From a virus, in the IMG/VR virus record IMGVR_UViG_3300030060_003960, positions 1 to 20,624 of that record: a stretch of DNA of 20,624 nucleotides. One strand, given 5' to 3'. The notes below the pieces were generated by a model. It ran no database searches. It was not told the DNA's origin and was given only the letters and a program-made list of their open reading frames with translations. A program made the position numbers and the translations under genes. Shown here in pieces: positions 19,531 through 20,624 of the stretch (its first letter is position 1; the number at the start of each line of letters is the position of its first letter).

Positions 19531-19959
19531 TTAGTGTATAGTTGTAAGTTCTTTGCCAAGAACTGTGTATGTTTGTTCATAACCATAATGCTCCAATTTT
19601 TTAATAAATCCTTTCCTGCAAAATGTTTCCATAGCATGACATTGGTTTTCTTCTGCCCATGCTTCTATAACTGATATAGAATGTAACCAGTTATCTATTT
19701 CTTGCCCACCTAGCGTTATTATTCTGCAAACTTTTTTCTTTGGGTAATTTATAATTTCTGTTGTAACAACTGCTTTTATATTAGATTTGCTATCAAATAC
19801 TATCCATAGTTGCATTTTTGATTCTTTACAAAAATTATAAATATCTTTAGATGTCATTTCACTTTGACCTTTTTTAGCACCTAATTCTATATAAGGCTCA
19901 CACGCTTCCCATATTTCATCAATTTCTTGCGATGGTATACCTGTTAGAAATGTTGTCAT
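19531..19959 (-). CDS. GNAT-fold virion-cluster protein (142 aa)
   Basis: A 142-residue protein. An N-terminal helix (EIDEIWEACEPYIELGAKKG), MTSKDIYNFCKESKMQLWIV, ...AVVTTEIINYPKKKVCRI, GGQEIDNWLHSISVIEAWAE and a final ETFCRKGFIKKLEHYGYEQT follow the acetyltransferase-like pattern found among tail genes of many phages. T7 internal virion protein A (gp13) is, as I recall, a fold relative. The pyrophosphate-binding loop (R/Q-x-x-G-x-G/A) of active GNAT enzymes is not evident, so a structural role is more likely. It overlaps the small virion gene upstream by ATGA. Confidence 0.8.
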   Translation of the reverse strand: MTTFLTGIPSQEIDEIWEACEPYIELGAKKGQSEMTSKDIYNFCKESKMQLWIVFDSKSNIKAVVTTEIINYPKKKVCRIITLGGQEIDNWLHSISVIEAWAEENQCHAMETFCRKGFIKKLEHYGYEQTYTVLGKELTTIH

Positions 19960-20213
19960 AGCTTTGTGTAGTTCCCTGCTGCGTTTACAAAATAAATGCC
20001 TTCGCCACTACCTGGATTAAAGTTAGTGCCATCAGCATAGACAATATCGCCTTGTTTTTTTCTTCCTGGTGTTGCATTTTTTACCTCAATAAATGTTGTT
20101 GGGTTTTCTTCTAATGCACCTTGCAACTTAGTAAGTTCCTCGAAGATATATCTAGGTAAATCCTCAGGATTACTAGGTACAGGATTCGGTGAATATTTAG
20201 GTGCATCTGCCAT
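19956..20213 (-). CDS. Small conserved virion-associated protein (85 aa)
   Basis: An 85-residue protein. NPEDLPRYIFEELTKLQGAL is a helix, and GDIVYADGTNFNPGSGEGIY is a distinctive Gly/Asn/Asp-rich loop ending in a strand (FVNAAGNYTKL). The D-L-P-R-Y-I...ADGTNWNPGSGEG pattern recurs in tail-associated proteins of marine podoviruses and siphoviruses. It starts in a TAATG contact with the tail gene and overlaps the GNAT-like gene by 4 bases. Exact function is unknown. Confidence 0.8.
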   Translation of the reverse strand: MADAPKYSPNPVPSNPEDLPRYIFEELTKLQGALEENPTTFIEVKNATPGRKKQGDIVYADGTNFNPGSGEGIYFVNAAGNYTKL

Positions 20214-20624
20214 TATCTTTCTCCTAAGACTTCATACTCTAAATCATATCCATTTAGCTCAAACTCACTATCGCTAGTATGCTGAAACCTTACTGCTATA
20301 AATTTGCCAGTTACTCTACAGTCTACCTTGTTTTGTGAGTTAGGATCAAAACTTTGTGCAGCATTAAAGGTGTATGTACCATTCGGTGATAGCGAACTAC
20401 CAACTGATATGTTTACTGTTCCTGTGCCTTTTACTCTAGGTGTTAGTTTCCTAACCTGTTTGACAGTATTATTGTTGCTGTCGAGAGTAAGTCCTTTTCT
20501 TTCTATTGTTGTAATAAAATTTTGATTGTCAAACTGTTGCCCGAAATCTCCACGATACAGTTTGGTATCATTAGTTCCTGCAAATAATATACTTCTTTCT
20601 GTAGGATTAAAGAGTCTATCTCCA
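20213..20624 (-). CDS. Tail protein, C-terminal 136 residues (partial)
   Basis: An open frame entering from the right edge and ending at TAA 20215-20213. The 136 residues are beta-rich: RSILFAGTNDTKLYRGDFGQ, then KLTPRVKGTGTVNISVGSSL, then DCRVTGKFIAVRFQHTSDSE and the end ELNGYDLEYEVLGER. The ending G-R-F-x-A-V-R-F...W/E-L-N-G-Y-D-L-E...G-x-R is common at the C terminus of phage tail or stopper proteins next to this small-gene neighbourhood, as I recall. The N-terminal part is outside the window, so no exact name is possible. Confidence 0.7.
   Translation of the reverse strand, partial: GDRLFNPTERSILFAGTNDTKLYRGDFGQQFDNQNFITTIERKGLTLDSNNNTVKQVRKLTPRVKGTGTVNISVGSSLSPNGTYTFNAAQSFDPNSQNKVDCRVTGKFIAVRFQHTSDSEFELNGYDLEYEVLGER

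Overview
The window is AT-rich (roughly two thirds A+T by eye), densely packed bacteriophage DNA. Genes are short, mostly overlap by 1-14 bases, and carry phage hallmarks: a terminase small subunit, a 967-residue ejection/internal virion protein, ArdA antirestriction protein, a Sak3-type single-strand annealing protein paired with a YqaJ-like exonuclease, DUF3310 and DUF6321 proteins, and virion genes of podovirus type. The low GC and several families seen mainly in marine phages suggest a podovirus-like phage of an AT-rich marine bacterium, possibly of the SAR11 type. That host guess is an inference. No integrase or repressor was recognised. Portal, capsid and large terminase genes are not in the window and probably lie beyond the right end.

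Layout. (1) 1-353 is non-coding. (2) 354-1085 holds two autonomous rightward units, each promoter, one small gene and terminator, sharing an identical 25-base promoter core. (3) 1229-2510, leftward: a promoter, ardA and three small genes, closed by a terminator at 1229-1257. (4) 2675-3744, leftward: a TTGACA promoter, a structured leader of about 160 bases and three small genes. (5) 3750-5984, leftward recombination operon: small protein, Sak3 annealing protein, YqaJ exonuclease, a 51-residue protein, a protein with an SSB-like C-terminal tip, and a small basic protein. (6) 5924-6122 is a divergent control region. (7) 6123-8756, rightward: small early or middle genes, including a Ref-like HNH nuclease split by a frameshift and a Q-like zinc-finger antiterminator candidate. 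(8) 8761-8786 is a weak hairpin where the two transcription directions meet. (9) 20624-8822, leftward late operon: tail protein (cut by the window edge), small virion protein, GNAT-fold protein, ejection-type proteins, membrane and envelope proteins, holin and spanin candidates, DUF3310, a zinc-ribbon metallophosphoesterase, and terminase small subunit last.

How it fits together. ArdA and its acidic neighbours would protect incoming DNA from restriction. The Sak3, exonuclease and SSB-like set would handle replication and recombination. The Q-like protein could switch on the leftward late operon in trans. The late operon builds the DNA-ejection machinery, lyses the cell and packages DNA. Several genes below 60 codons fill apparent gaps: a two-helix holin candidate, a 40-residue lipoprotein, and two small genes below ardA. 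The points most worth a second look are the interrupted nuclease, the structured leader, the duplicated ribosome-binding-site junctions, and the lysis candidates, which come with no recognisable endolysin.
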